Assembly: GCF_004798865.1 (NCBI RefSeq)
Contig: NW_025336259.1
Span: 930,001-994,000, forward strand
DNA from: Varanus komodoensis
Lineage: Eukaryota; Chordata; Lepidosauria; Squamata; Varanidae
Direction: 5' to 3'
Length of the DNA stretch: 64,000 bases
Position 1 is the stretch's first letter; each line of letters starts with the position of its first letter. This document shows positions 32,646-44,107 of the stretch, piece after piece. Both the position numbers and the translations under genes were made by a program. The notes beneath the pieces were generated by a model. It ran no database searches. It saw nothing but the letters and a program-made list of their open reading frames with translations, and had not been told where the DNA came from.

Positions 32646-35600
32646 GGCGCAAGGGTGGCGAGGGGAGGTTTGGGCCAGGCCCGGGGAGGGTGGAAGCCGG
32701 GGCCCCAGTGACAGCACCCCAAGGGGAAGCGGGATGCAGTTCTCAACAGTGCAGAAGGGATGGGCGGAGAGGACCTCTCCCGCTCCATCCACAGGACCAT
32801 TAGGAACAACGGGCAGCAAACCTGATTGGGGGCATGCTCAGGAGAGAGAGAAGAGCGGGTGCCCTACGTGATTGTTGATCAAAGGATTTCTAACCTGCCC
32901 TTCTCGCCGTAAGACGAACGAGGAGGACGCCAACCAAAGCAACAAATAACCCAGTACGTCACATCCTCTGATAAACCACAAGATTAGCAATAATCCACAA
33001 GATTAGCAATAAACCACAACAAGCCACACACACCCCTGCAGAAGGATTCCGAACCGTGAGCAGCGGAGCCGCGGCTAAGAATCCAGCAGCAGTGGAGAGA
33101 CACCTGAAGTCTCGCATTTCCAAGTGTGCTCCGGAATGGGAAATTATCCGTTTATTCTCCCTGAAAAATCAGCATAAGAGCCCCTCCGAGGGAGAGATTT
33201 CCAAAGCCCTTCCCGGGAGGGAATTGCTCGGAAGGGCCGCCCCTGCATGAAAGCAAACGCATGGGATGCCAGGTGGGAACTTCCGCTGGTCCACCTGCAG
33301 CAGCGTGGACCAAGCTGGCTGGCCAGCAAGCCATTTTTCCTGCGGTGGAAAAAAAGATGGACTTGGGTGAGGCTTTGCAGAGGGTTGCTACTGAACCCTG
33401 GAAGTGAGCTGCTGCCGTTTTATCTCCGCTTCCCCGGGTCTGGAGGGCTGGGATAGGAGCCCTTCTGCATGAGTGATCTGCAGGCCTCGTGCCTCCGCTG
33501 GCTGGGAGCAGCCCTCTGAGCTCTCAGCCGGAAGATGCTTCCCAGTCTTGCTCCCTGAAATTGCTGCTGCGAGGGACTGGATGCAGGATCCTGCATGAGG
33601 ACAGGCTGCCCCTGGGCACGCCCCTCCCCTGCATCCTTCCCAGGGGGCACCGCTATGGGGAAAGTGGCCACGGATGTAGCACACTGGCTCCATGCACACA
33701 ACCACGTCCCGTGGCTCTGCGTGGTTACCATGGCTTGTGCATTTCACCCGAGAGCGAGTGGTTTCTACTCTATCGTGGTTTCCATCCTCGCCGCTCAGTC
33801 CTCTCACTATTGACATGTGTCCCATCAGCCACCGCACCTGAACTCCAATCCCAGGCTGCACTGCTCCCGGCCTGTGCACCGCCTCCTCCTGAAGCAGCTC
33901 CTGCACCTGCCGCTTGCTTATTTGGCACAGAATATAGAATATGCCGCTCTGTGTGTCTATTTGCAAATTGCGGAAGAAACACTATAATGCAATGGCACAT
34001 TGCACTACACTGGGGAGTCTGTGGACAGGTGAGCTGTCCTACCTGTGGCAGGTGAACAGTTCTTGTGGTTCGCAATCTGTAAACTGGGGTTGGCCAGCCC
34101 AGCCCTGCAAAGCAAGGATTCTTCAAGCAGAGGACTGTGCTCTCTAAAAGAGGGCCACTCTGATGGCAGCCTTACTCCTACGCAGTCCATATTTTTTGCT
34201 CGTGCAAATTTTTCCAAAAAGTGTTCTGATCTGGAGAAGGGGGCCGGTGCACGCCTGAGGGACCACACGCACAAACGGGGATTGCAGGCCCACCCCATCT
34301 GCACGTGGGAGCCATCCGTTTGTGCCACTTTCAGAGAGATGCACACATTTGGAATTGGGATGCGGATGGGATGGCGAGGAAGGACTCCCCCCTCGGCACC
34401 CGTGTGCACAGGTCTCCCGCCTGCGCTTGTGAGTCGTGACTTGTGCACGAAAGCCTCATTCCTTCTCTGCCTCTGAAGGCTTTTGACGTTCTCATTTTTC
34501 TTTTGATACAAGACTGTTCATTTTGATGCAATTTCAGATTTTGCGTTTTATTGTGCAACGCAGAAGCGAAGCATAGAAATCACGCCATTTGCATCTGAAA
34601 TTCCTCAGTGAAGAAAACAAGGACAAACCAAAACACACTGTTCATTTTTGCCTCATTGTTTACCAAAACTGCCCAACCAGGGCATTGCTGTGAGAGTTCT
34701 TTGTTGCTGCCTTGCATATTATACAAATAAAATGACTAAACCATCTCTCAGCTTTCTGAGAATTGCACAAGTAAAATTCCTTTATTGCATAAGCATGATT
34801 CTTTAATTGCTTGTCATCCCACCTTTTAAATTACTCTTTCCGGGTTCAGGAGGCATGCTAGCATTTTAATGATTAACCCCCAGAAGGTGCTGGCCAGCTG
34901 TCTAAAAGAATTGGACCCATAAAGCAAACAGGCATTCAGCCTGCTTTCTGGTGGTAGCCGAGGAGCCACCAAGCCAAGCCGGGTGGCCTGGCAGGCACAT
35001 GACTCACGGGCCTTGCACACCATGCGCACCAAGCACCTGATGTCATGTGCTTCCAGGCAATTCTTGCATGCAATCACCCTGACTCATGGATGGAATTTTA
35101 CGATGGCAGGTATGTGGATTTCGCCATCCTCCGCTTGGAAATCCTGGGCTCCATTATTATTTTCTTTTCTGTGCTGCCCAAGAGCTGACACTGTTCCTGG
35201 TGCTTCTTCCATTTTTAAGGAAAGCTGCCCAACACCTTCTCTCAATCTCGCTCAGCAATATAGTGTTGCCGTGAAAACCTGTTTCCCCTCGGCCATTGGG
35301 AGAATGGCAGAACGGGCAAGAGGCAGGGGCAGATGGGCATCTGCTCCTCCAGAGGCCTCGGGGTGTCAGCCCTGCGAACCTCAACTCCTCCACACCTCTG
35401 GCAATGGCTCCAGAGATTCGGGGGCAGTTGCCAAGGAAAGCGCAAAGCTTTCAGGCACTAACAAGGAAGCACCACAATCACAGTTGTTAAAGCTTTTGAG
35501 CTCACCGCCCACAAAACCACAGCAAGTTTGACACTTCAAAGCCTTCGACATGACATTCCTGCAGTTGTCAGACTTGTCAGGTTGGGGATTAGTTTTGCAA

Positions 35601-36146
35601 GGAATGAGCACGGATTGCTAGACAGCTCCTACACAAGGAGCTCTCCCATCCATGGGGGCCAGCATGTGCGAATTCACACGGGGCACATGGTTCTGAAAAG
35701 GGGCGCATGGATTGCAACTGTCTCCAGTAAAAGGATCCCAGGCGGCTTGACTGGAAAGTTAGAGAATGGCTGGAACTGTTTATTTCATCTCCAACCGAGT
35801 GTTCAGTCTAACTCAGCCTGTTTAGGTGTTTCTTCTCACATCCCATAACTTGTCTTCCCCTCCAAGATCCTTTATTTTGCCAAGAGTTGAGGCAGAAGAG
35901 GAAGCAGCCTTCTCTCCTTAATATCGGTATACCTCATTGTGGGTTTATTTAGAAATGTCCACCAATTTGACCTAGCAAATGGCAGGCGCTTGCATAATCT
36001 TAAAGAAGTGGCATAACATTGTAAACACGGTAAATCAACAGGGCATTTTGAAAAACTCAATTGCCTTTTAGGCTGAACAGCTGACAAGAGTAAACAAAAG
36101 GAGATCCTTCTGTTCTTCCTCTGCCCCTCTTCTGGAGCATGCATTT
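32620..36146. other. P2RY2 upstream region, unrecognised
   Basis: The nearest intron of P2RY2 must start here. AT-rich around 34500-34800. Donor-like minus-strand strings exist (for example near 34052), but none could be tied to a 5' UTR exon. Confidence 0.4.
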
Positions 36147-36990
36147 CATAGAAACATAGAAACAGAGCGAGTCAGAAGGGGCCTCCCGGGCCATCTAGTC
36201 TGACCTCCGGCACCAACCGGCTCCGCTCACGACATGCCCACCATGTGGACGTCCAGCCTGTCCTTGAACACCCGCACCGATGGGGCCTCAATGACCTGTC
36301 GTGGAAGCCCATTCCACACCCTCGGGGTCCTAACCATCAGGAAGTGCTTCCTGGCATCCAAACTGAACCTTGGCTCCCTGAGCTTGGCTCTGTTGGAGCG
36401 TGTCCTGCCTTCCTCTGCAGGAGAGAACAGGCCTCTACCCACCTCCGTGTGACATCCCCTCACACACCTGTATGTGGCCAACAGATCCCCTCTGAGTCTC
36501 CTCCAGGCTGAAGAGACCCAGTTCCCTCAGTCTCGCCTCATACGGCATCCCCTGCAAACCGGCCACCAACCTTGTGGCCCTACGCTGCACTGGCTCCAAC
36601 CTGGCTATATCCTTCCTGTAACGAGGGGCCCAAAACTGAGCACAATATTCCAGTTGCGGGCGCACCAGAGTCGTGTAGAGTGGCAGTAATCCCTCTCTCG
36701 ATCTGGAAGCCACACTTCTGGCTATGCAACCAAGGGTGGCGTTCGCCCTCTTGACCACCGCATCACACGGCTGGCTCATGTTCAGCCTGCAGTCAACCAG
36801 CACCCCGAGGTCCCTTTCACAAGTGCTGCTCTCCAGCCGCTTGTCCCCTAACCTGCACTTATGACACCTATTCCTATGCCCCAAGTGCAAGATCTTGCCC
36901 GTATCCACATTGAACGCCATCCTGTTGTCTCCTGCCCACTTCCATGGTCTGTCCAGTTCCTTTTGAATCTGGAGTACCTGCTCCTCATTT
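36147..36990 (-). mobile_element. CR1 LINE 3' part
   Basis: Reads MAFNVDTGKILHLGHRNRCH, CERDLGVLVDCRLNMSQPCD, QLEYCAQFWAPRYRKDIARL, VAGLQGMPYEARLREL, a short frame break near 36500, then LREPRFSLDARKHFLMVRTP. Terminus AGAAACATAGAAACAGAGCG at 36147. Closest to the 7218 copy; 5'-truncated after the RT domain. Confidence 0.9.
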
Positions 36991-37837
36991 CCATGCATGG
37001 TTGAAGCTGTGAAGGCGTCGACCTGGTGGAGGCCAAGCGAGGTTCCCACCAAAATTAGCCTCAGACTCTAGATCCAAATCCCAGCTCAAGTGGGCGAACG
37101 TCAGCTAGTCCAGGAGGGCGCAGTCCAACGGCGGAAGCACCACTCAAAGTCTGGCTGCAACTTGGGACCAGGCTTGGGCCTGGCTTCCCCCGCATGAGCC
37201 ACCTGGATCTGAAGAGCACCTCCTTGCAGAGGCATCCTGACAACCTTCTTGGGAGCTTCTTCCAGGCTCTAAAAACCTCCCTGCGAGGGAGGCCCGTTTT
37301 GTTCCCTCTCACTGTAAGACACTTAGTCCTTCAAGCAACGCCACATAGCCTCGTTTGCATTGGCCTCGTTTGCATTGGCCGGAAAAAAGTGGCCATGCGA
37401 AGGTTGGGGCAATGACAGGCTATGTAAATATTAAGACAAATGGGCCCGTTGATTGTTTTGCTCTGTTGCACTAATTTCTTCCACACCCTCACATTCATTT
37501 TATCTGACAAGCAGGTTGATGGCGCATCCAAAGGGAGCTTCAGGCAGAGAAGGCCTTTGGAATAAAACAGAACTTTTCCCGAAGGTTTTCCTTAAGGCTA
37601 AACATTTCTGGCTCCAAGATTTTTTCCATTTTTTTTACAATTTTTTGTGAAGAGTCTACAACGGTCTGGATGGCCGACGATCTGTCCAAGCAGGCCTCTT
37701 TATTACTTTAAGAAATAGGGCTATGCGTTGCTTTTGGTGAGTCCGCTATTGCAGGACTTTGGTTGGGAGGAGAGTTCAAAAATTAGGACAGTTTACCTAA
37801 GGCTTGTGAGAAAATAGGCGAACAGGTGGAGGTGATG
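36991..37837. other. Unrecognised sequence
   Basis: Contains a short tandem duplication near 37350-37380 (CTCGTTTGCATTGGC twice). No gene seen. Confidence 0.45.
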
Positions 37838-38062
37838 ATATTGTGTTTATATCCCTCCTTTTCCCCTTGCAAGCACCCCAAGTCGGCTTCCATGCCCCCC
37901 CTTCTCTATTTTATCCCCGCAACACCCTTGTGAGGTAGGCTAAGCTGAGAGTCCGTGACTGGCCCAGAAACACCCATGCAGAACCCTCATAGCCAAGTAA
38001 GACTAGAACTTGGATCCCCTGAGCCACATTCTAACACTCTAACCACTGCACTACACTGCCCC
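37838..38062 (-). mobile_element. tRNA-derived SINE, full length
   Basis: Minus strand: GGCAGTGTAGTGCAGTGGTT, CAAGTTCTAGTCTTACTTGG (decayed B box), GGGCCAGTCACGGACTCTCA, CTACCTCACAAGGG, tail GGAGGGATATAAAC. Confidence 0.85.
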
Positions 38063-38112
38063 TCTCATTTGGCATGTGCATATGCAGCTAGTTGCTTCAA
38101 GGAATGATCTGG

Positions 38113-38302
38113 GCCAAACTTTTCTAACCAAGGACGTTCCAGACACTTTTGACTGAACTCTCATCATTCCCAGCCTGCATGGAGGAGGGGCGGCCTCGGA
38201 ATGAGGGTGAATGGCACAGCCACCTCCCCCCGCCAGCTCAGGATGCTGGGTGTTGTAGTCCAGGGTGCCTGGGGAGGAGTGCCTCACTGGTTGGGGAAAA
38301 CT
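38113..38302. mobile_element. Palindromic hAT-type MITE with internal insert
   Basis: Left arm CAGACACTTTTGACTGAACT and right arm GGATGCTGGGTGTTGTAGTC with GGTTGGGGAAAACTG mirror each other. The centre is longer than in other copies. Confidence 0.5.
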
Positions 38303-38499
38303 GCCACTGGCCCTTCTACACACCCAGCGGCTGCCTCTGCGGCCCGCCTTGTCTCCTCCATCGTGCATCCCTGAAGCCCCGAACAAGATGCTTGCAGACC
38401 TTTGTGGAAAAGCAAACCATCTGGTGTGGGAAGTGGATGAATCGAGCCGAGGACTGGAAAAGCGGGAAACGGAGAGAATTCCCTGGAGAAAGAGCCTCG

Positions 38500-38985
38500 C
38501 GGGACATCTCCGGTTCCTAGCGCACTCCTCAGCCCGCACGTGGGCGGCACCGCTCGGCCAGCGGCAGCTTTTCTCGGATGTTCCTCTTCCCACGGCGGCA
38601 ACCTGTGCACAGCGTGTGACCGGGGTCGAGCGGTCATCGGAGGGAGCAAGACTCCACCCGTGCCAGGCGGGCATTCCCCAGGGATCGGTGCCCCCCTTCC
38701 CCGGCCCCTGAGCACCGCCCCCGGTTGGCGAGCCCCAGCAGGCGAGGCGTTCTCCCGGTGCCGCGCCGGTGCCTTTGCCAGACGCCACAATCTGTCCTGT
38801 GCAGCCGTGCGGAAGGCGCACACGGCCCCCGACCGCCCCGCTCGCGACAAAGGCGGCATTGTCTGCCCGCGGCCCAGAATGCCCGGCCCTGCTGGGAGCC
38901 GGCACCGCTTGGCAGCTCGGAGCGATGGGGCTGCTGGCTTCCGAGAAGCGTCCGCCTCTCCTCCCATTCCTTGCCTCCAAATGCC
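38500..38985. promoter_or_regulatory. CpG-island-like block, candidate promoter
   Basis: CpG dinucleotides are dense here (roughly forty in 400 bases by eye), with GC boxes, between CpG-poor flanks. It lies about 6 kb upstream of the P2RY2 coding exon, where a 5' exon and promoter would be expected. In mammals FCHSD2 starts head-to-head with P2RY2, so the island could also serve a plus-strand gene. No exon could be recognised. Confidence 0.4.
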
Positions 38986-40129
38986 TCCGACAAGGGCGGG
39001 CTCCCCGGAGCGCCCAGCCCTCCCAGTCCACAAAAGAACCTCAGAAGAGCCGCACTGGATTCGACCCTGGTCCATCCAGACCCATTCTGTTCTCACAGTG
39101 GCCAGCCACCCGCCGGATCGCATGAGCAGGGCCTGAACACGACAGGGCCCTCCTGCCCATGTGCCCCAGCCACCAGAATGCCCAAGCATCCGGTCTCTGA
39201 GCCTGGGGGGAGCACACAGCCTCCAGGGCTGGTCATCACTGGTCATCTCCTCCTCCGTGGACGCATCTAGTCCCCATAGTGACCTCTGCAGGCCAGGCCA
39301 GGCCAAGCCCCTTGAGCCAAAAAGGTAGCACATTCCTCAGCTCCTTTCCGCACGGAGCCAGGAGCCAAGTCCTTATCCACGGATGCCCAGGGATGGCGCT
39401 GCTCCTCCAACCCCAACACTGGACGGAGGAAGCAGGTGGGGGGGGGCACAAGGCCCCCTGCTGCTCTTCGAATGGCTTCAATCCACACCGCATATCTCAC
39501 TGATGGAGCTCAAGGGCAAGAGCTTCCCAGAATGCCTGAGGAATCGCCTCTCAAAACACCAGCGCGGAGCCCACCTTTCCACGACACCTTTGCAGCCCTC
39601 CACACCTGTGCCTGCCAGATGTTGTTGGACCACAGCTCCCAGCACCCTTCACGGCTGCTCACAGTGGCTGTGGCAGATGGGGCTGGAGTGCAGAGGGCCA
39701 CCTCTTTGCCCTCCGCCACCGCGCTGTCTCTGGGCCGGTGCTTCCTTCTTTTGCAGGGCTGCTCCTGAGCGAGCTCTCCTTTCTGGAGGGGATGGGCCGC
39801 GCGCAGCCTGGCTCTTTCCCAGCCGGCAGGGGGGGTGCAGCCCAACATGCCCCAGGAGGATCGTGCTCAAGACCTGAAGCAACGGCGCTGAAGGAGGCAG
39901 CATCACACGCTGGGCTGGGGGTACCGCAAGGGCGGCCCTCCGAAGCAGGAGGGAGTCACCTTGGGCGGGGGATGCAGGCAGGGCTTGGCTGCGGGAGAAC
40001 CCAGCAGAAGCGGAAGCGCAAGGATAAACCGGAGGCGCTCGGCCTCCTAAAGGAGACTTCAGCGTGGCCAGAAATCATGTGAGCTGAATGCTTATTTACT
40101 GTCTTAGCTGTCTTGCCCTTCTTACTGCA
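38986..40129. other. Unrecognised GC-rich sequence, one MITE piece
   Basis: At 39595-39655, CCAGATGTTGTTGGACCACA and GCTCCCAGCACCC form the left half of the palindromic MITE. No exon recognised. Confidence 0.4.
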
Positions 40130-40260
40130 AGGAACCCAAGGGGGCCTGGGTCCCCCCGCGTTTCACCCACACAACAACCTTGCGAGGTAGATTAGGCTGG
40201 GAGCCAGTGACTGGCCCAAAGTCACCCGGTGAGCCTGCTGGGGACCACAGCCAGGCCTCC
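40130..40260 (-). mobile_element. SINE fragment
   Basis: CACCGGGTGACTTTGGGCCA, AGTCACTGGCTCCCAGCCTA and CTACCTCGCAAGGTTGTTGT on the minus strand match the SINE body. Confidence 0.75.
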
Positions 40261-40399
40261 GGGCCTGGAAGCAACGCGCACCCTGCATCCAGACACTGCC
40301 CAGGAGGGAACGTGGACATGCCCAGAGCCACGGCCTTTCTGCCCCATCAGCCCAAAGCAGGTCAGACGGCTCACATGACGATGCATACATCCGGCTAAG

Positions 40400-40475
40400 G
40401 CAGGCCATGCTGGCTGGGGATGGTGGGCGTTGGAGTCTGACACGGCTGGGGAACAAAGGTTGGAGAAGGCTGCGC
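40400..40475 (+). mobile_element. Half copy of palindromic MITE
   Basis: GGCCATGCTGGCTGGGGATG, GTGGGCGTTGGAGTCTGACA and GGTTGGAGAAGGCTG form the right half. Confidence 0.5.
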
Positions 40476-42334
40476 CGTTCCCTCCCCAGCAAGACAGACT
40501 CTCCAGCATGCCTTGCAAGACTTTCTTCTGCAGGGAAGTCTCTGGACACGCGCAACTCTGCCCCCTTCCAAGCACAGCTTTGCGAATGAAGCCTTCTGTG
40601 CCTCTCTCGGCAAGGAGGGGTGCTGTGCCCACAGGCACTCCTGCGTTCTTCACTCCGAGACTGTGACGACAGACTTCTGGGCCCGCTTCCTCACAAGGCT
40701 GGAATTCTCCTGCCCTTTCTGTAACTCCCCTCCTCCCTTGGGATGCTGTTCTTTGTTCCCACGGCGGGTTTGACTGGGCCCCTCGGCTGGCCTTGAAGCC
40801 ACCTCACCCTGCGCCAGCACAGGCGGGCACAGAGAAACTGGGACAGCCGCCGCGGCTGCGAGCGACCATTGCAGCAACCATCTTGCTATCAGAGTCCGTG
40901 CAGTCGGGCCTGCCAGGATCGGCCGACCCCCTCCATGCATCTCAGCGTCGGCCCTGGCGAAAGGGACAGCTTCTCATGCGCACTTGGGAATCTCGCTGGA
41001 ACACGCGCGCGCACCACAGGCTGGGCTAAGGCATTCCTAAAGGAAATTGGGGGGAGGAAGGAAGAAGCAGGAAGGGTTGCCCGGTTTTTTCCTGGCTCTG
41101 CTCCTGTGCATCTAACGGCAGACTGACACACTGCAAATTCGACAAGCACGGTTTGTGTGTCCCATGCTTGACTTCAGTATGTAAAACTGCTTGTGGGTGC
41201 CCAGGAGGAGGGCTTGTGATGAAATGTGGTAACCCAGGAACGGGGCTTTGGTGCACCCGCGTCCCGAGTCAAGCCCCATGCGGTGTGGATCGCTGAGCTG
41301 AAGAGCACCTCCGGCCTTTGCTGCTTGCGAGGGGCAACAGTGTGAGCCGGGCGGGTTGCCCAGGGACCGGGCCAGCTCAGCAGTCAGGGTGGCGCTGCTT
41401 CAACCCACCCCTCTTGTGCCATTCACAATGCAGAGATGCCGAGTCCAGCTATCTGAATGGTCACATCCTCGCTCTCTGAGCACCTCCCTGTGCCGCCTTT
41501 GAAGTGGGAGGTGCCTTGGGTTAAACCTGGGAATTTCCACACAGGGTGCATAAGAAATTCTGGCTTCAACCGGAATTCACCAGGTTCAGAATAAGTGCTC
41601 GCAGGACACCATCTGCAGTCCAGGGCCTCCATTTCTGAGGACTTCTCATTCGAAAATGATTTGCAGTAGGGATGGATGAGGAATTCATCTTCTGCAGAAG
41701 ATCCGCCAGCTTCCCGCGTTTTGGCTTCTGGCCCCTTTGCCGCTCTGCAGGGTTTGTAGGTTCTTGCCACAAAAGGGAGCTGGCAAAGGGAGGAAGGCCG
41801 GTTCCAGGAATGGCGGCTGGTGGAAGGTGTCAGTTGTGCAGTGGGGGATCCAAGACTTTGCAGGACAGGTCTGAGCACGAGATGAAGCCCACGGATTCTG
41901 GAGAGATGGATTCTGAAAGGGAGACCCTCATTTCCATCTTGCACTTCTCCCCTTTCCAAGCCTGTTTTGCTCTCCTTGCCATGACCGAAAGGGGGGCACA
42001 AGCCAACTCCAAAATCTTGGAGGAAGGAGCCCCAAAAACTGAGATTGCAGCAATCCATTGCACATTGCACCCGGCACAAGCCCCTGGGACACCGTGCTTG
42101 GGGCACGCGAGGTCACTCTTGCTAAGCCTCTGCATTCAGCACTTTCAGGGTGAGCTAACAATAGACGGTTCTGATGAGGGATGATTGGCAGCTAAGAGAG
42201 CTGTGGAATTCCACAGCGACGGCTGTCAGGTCACGTCAAAGCGGCGCTTTCTGATGGAAGAAGACAGGCATGGTCTGATGCTGAAGGAACCTTTGGAACA
42301 AGCCCTGAATCCTAGTAGCCTGTTTCAGCCTTCT
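40476..42334. other. Unrecognised sequence
   Basis: Several long frames on both strands, none with a recognisable domain. Confidence 0.4.
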
Positions 42335-42392
42335 CCAGCCTGTGTGCTCCAGCTGTTTGGGACTACAACTCCCAGCATCCTGCAGCCAGCAC
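42335..42392 (-). mobile_element. Half copy of palindromic MITE
   Basis: GGGACTACAACTCCCAGCAT is the clearest example of the arm core; it resembles the ZNF143/THAP11-type site. Confidence 0.5.
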
Positions 42393-42614
42393 AGTCTCCC
42401 CTTCAGTGCGTCACTGATTCTGGGGTGGAAAGTGCAGAAAGTTGCGACAGAGTTGGCCAGCTGTTCAGAGATCGCGCCCGTGGGAAAGCCGTTCCAGAGA
42501 CAGAGGCAGAAGACGGAACCGCTGGGATGGCATCAGGAAGGCTACAGTTGAGCATTAGTCAGGGATGTGAAGGGCAACAACAGAAAAGCTTCTTCAGATA
42601 TGTCCAAAGTAAAA

Positions 42615-42773
42615 GCTAGTTCAGCAACGCACAGAGGATGGCAAAATGATAACCAATGATAAAGAAGAGCAGAAGTATTCAAGTCCCTCTTTGGTTCAGT
42701 CTTCTCTCAGAAGAGGGCCTATAACAGGGTTGAAATAAATCCCATGGGAATCTGTCAGTTTGAGATGGATCGG
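42615..42773 (+). mobile_element. CR1-type LINE, upstream piece
   Basis: The strings AAAATGATAACCAATGATAA and TTCTCTCAGAAGAGGGCC fit the segment before the RT domain of CR1 (typically KIITDDKEKAEV...). Probably the same copy as 43000-43670. Confidence 0.45.
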
Positions 42774-42999
42774 CAAATGGCCTTGTGGTCCAAGAAACTC
42801 GCAGGAGTCTCCTCCAGCACCACAATTCAAAGGCCGATCAGTGGTTCCGTGTCCAGTTCTCACTGTTGCTTCTTGCCCCATGTAGAGGTTTCTCAAGAGA
42901 CAAATAAGATGGTCTGGTACTCCCATCTCTTTAAGAACTTGCCACAATTGGTTGTGATCCACACAATCAAAAGCTTTAGCATAGCCAATGAGATGCTTC
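42774..42999 (-). mobile_element. BovB LINE relic with internal deletion
   Basis: 42843-42999 encodes AKAFDCVDHNQLWQVLKEMG, VPDHLICLLRNLYMGQEAT and VRTGHG (RT domain). 42776-42840 matches the C-terminal WCWRR-type segment seen at 18230-18290. The middle of ORF2, including the YADD region, is missing. Confidence 0.85.
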
Positions 43000-43670
43000 G
43001 TTACAAGACAGGAAATCCTTGGCTCAGTGATACTGCAGATGAGAAGGAACGTGGAGTTGTTACAGATCACAAGCTGAATACGAGGCGACTTTGTGATGTG
43101 GCTGCAAAAAGGGGCAAATGCTATTTTGGGCTGCATTAAAAGAAACATCACTTCCAAATCCTGTGAAGTCGTTCCCCTCTGCTCAATGCTGATTGGGCCT
43201 CATCTGGAGACCCGTGTCCACTTCTGGGCACCACAGTTTAAGAAAGATGCAGACAAGCTGGAAAGGGTTCAGAGGAGGGCAGAAAGGATGATTCGGGGAC
43301 TGGAAGCAAAGCCATGAGCGGAGAGATTGAGAGAACTGGGTGTGTTTAGCCTCGAGAAGAGAAGACTGCGGGCAGATAGGATAGCCCTCTTCAAGTGCAT
43401 GAAGGCCAGGATCTCTTCTCCCTCATCCCAGAGTGCAGGACGCAGAATCACGGGCTCAGATTACAGGAAGCCAGATTCCGGCTAGGTATCAGGAAGAACT
43501 TCCCGACAGTGGAACCAGTGACCTGGGCAGGTGGAGGGCTCTCCCACGCTGGAGGCCTTCCAGATGCAGCTCGACGGCCATCCGAGAGGGACGGACGGCG
43601 TCCTGCACTGAGCAGGGGGTGGACCCTCTGGCCCCTCCCAGCTCCACGATTCTGTGCCACTGTGCCTTTC
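43000..43670 (+). mobile_element. CR1 LINE 3' part
   Basis: Reads DEKERGVVTDHKLNTRRLCD, then in other frames [38 protein letters not shown] and the end segment with LGIRKNFPTVEPVT. Several frame changes. An older subfamily than the 7218 copy. Confidence 0.85.
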
Positions 43671-43998
43671 GTTCATGAATTGTTTGTGGTTCATGGTTTG
43701 TCCACACGCTAGCAGGGCTTCAGCACTAACCCCGGTTCAACACTCACTCTCAACCCACGCTCAGCCCCTGAGTCGGGGTCTTGTCATCTCAGCCCCACCA
43801 ATGCAACCCTCATCCTCTGTGAATTCGGGACCGGCTCCTCTGCTGCCCAATGGACCTGCAGCCCTGGCCAGGTGATTCTGACTGATCCCCAGGTATCACC
43901 TGCCCATTCGTATGGCTTAACCACCTGTCAAATGCACAAAAGCCGGCCGGGGGGCCTAGGTGCCCCTTTCACTTCAACCTTTGACAGCACATCTGGGC
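43671..43998. other. Unrecognised sequence
   Basis: Nothing recognised. Confidence 0.4.
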
Positions 43999-44107
43999 CA
44001 GCCCTCCCCGACTGGTGCCTTCCAGATGTGCATGGCTTGGCTGATGGGCCATGGGGATTGTTGCCCAGCGCAGCACATCTGGCGGGCAACAGGTTGGGGA
44101 AGGCAGC
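43999..44107. mobile_element. Palindromic hAT-type MITE, complete
   Basis: Left end CAGCCCTCCCCGACTGGTGC then CTTCCAGATGTG. The right end reads, in reverse complement, GCTGCCTTCCCCAACCTGTT then GCCCGCCAGATGTG. About 109 bases, almost all of it arm. Confidence 0.7.

Noticed and set aside
31564-32871. A 435-codon open frame antisense to P2RY2
   Set aside because: It mirrors the GC-rich coding exon and has no domain. Long antisense frames are expected opposite codons rich in G/C at the third position.
38051-39333. Frames of 326 and 349 codons on the minus strand across the CpG block
   Set aside because: Two different frames are open over the same bases and neither resembles a known protein.
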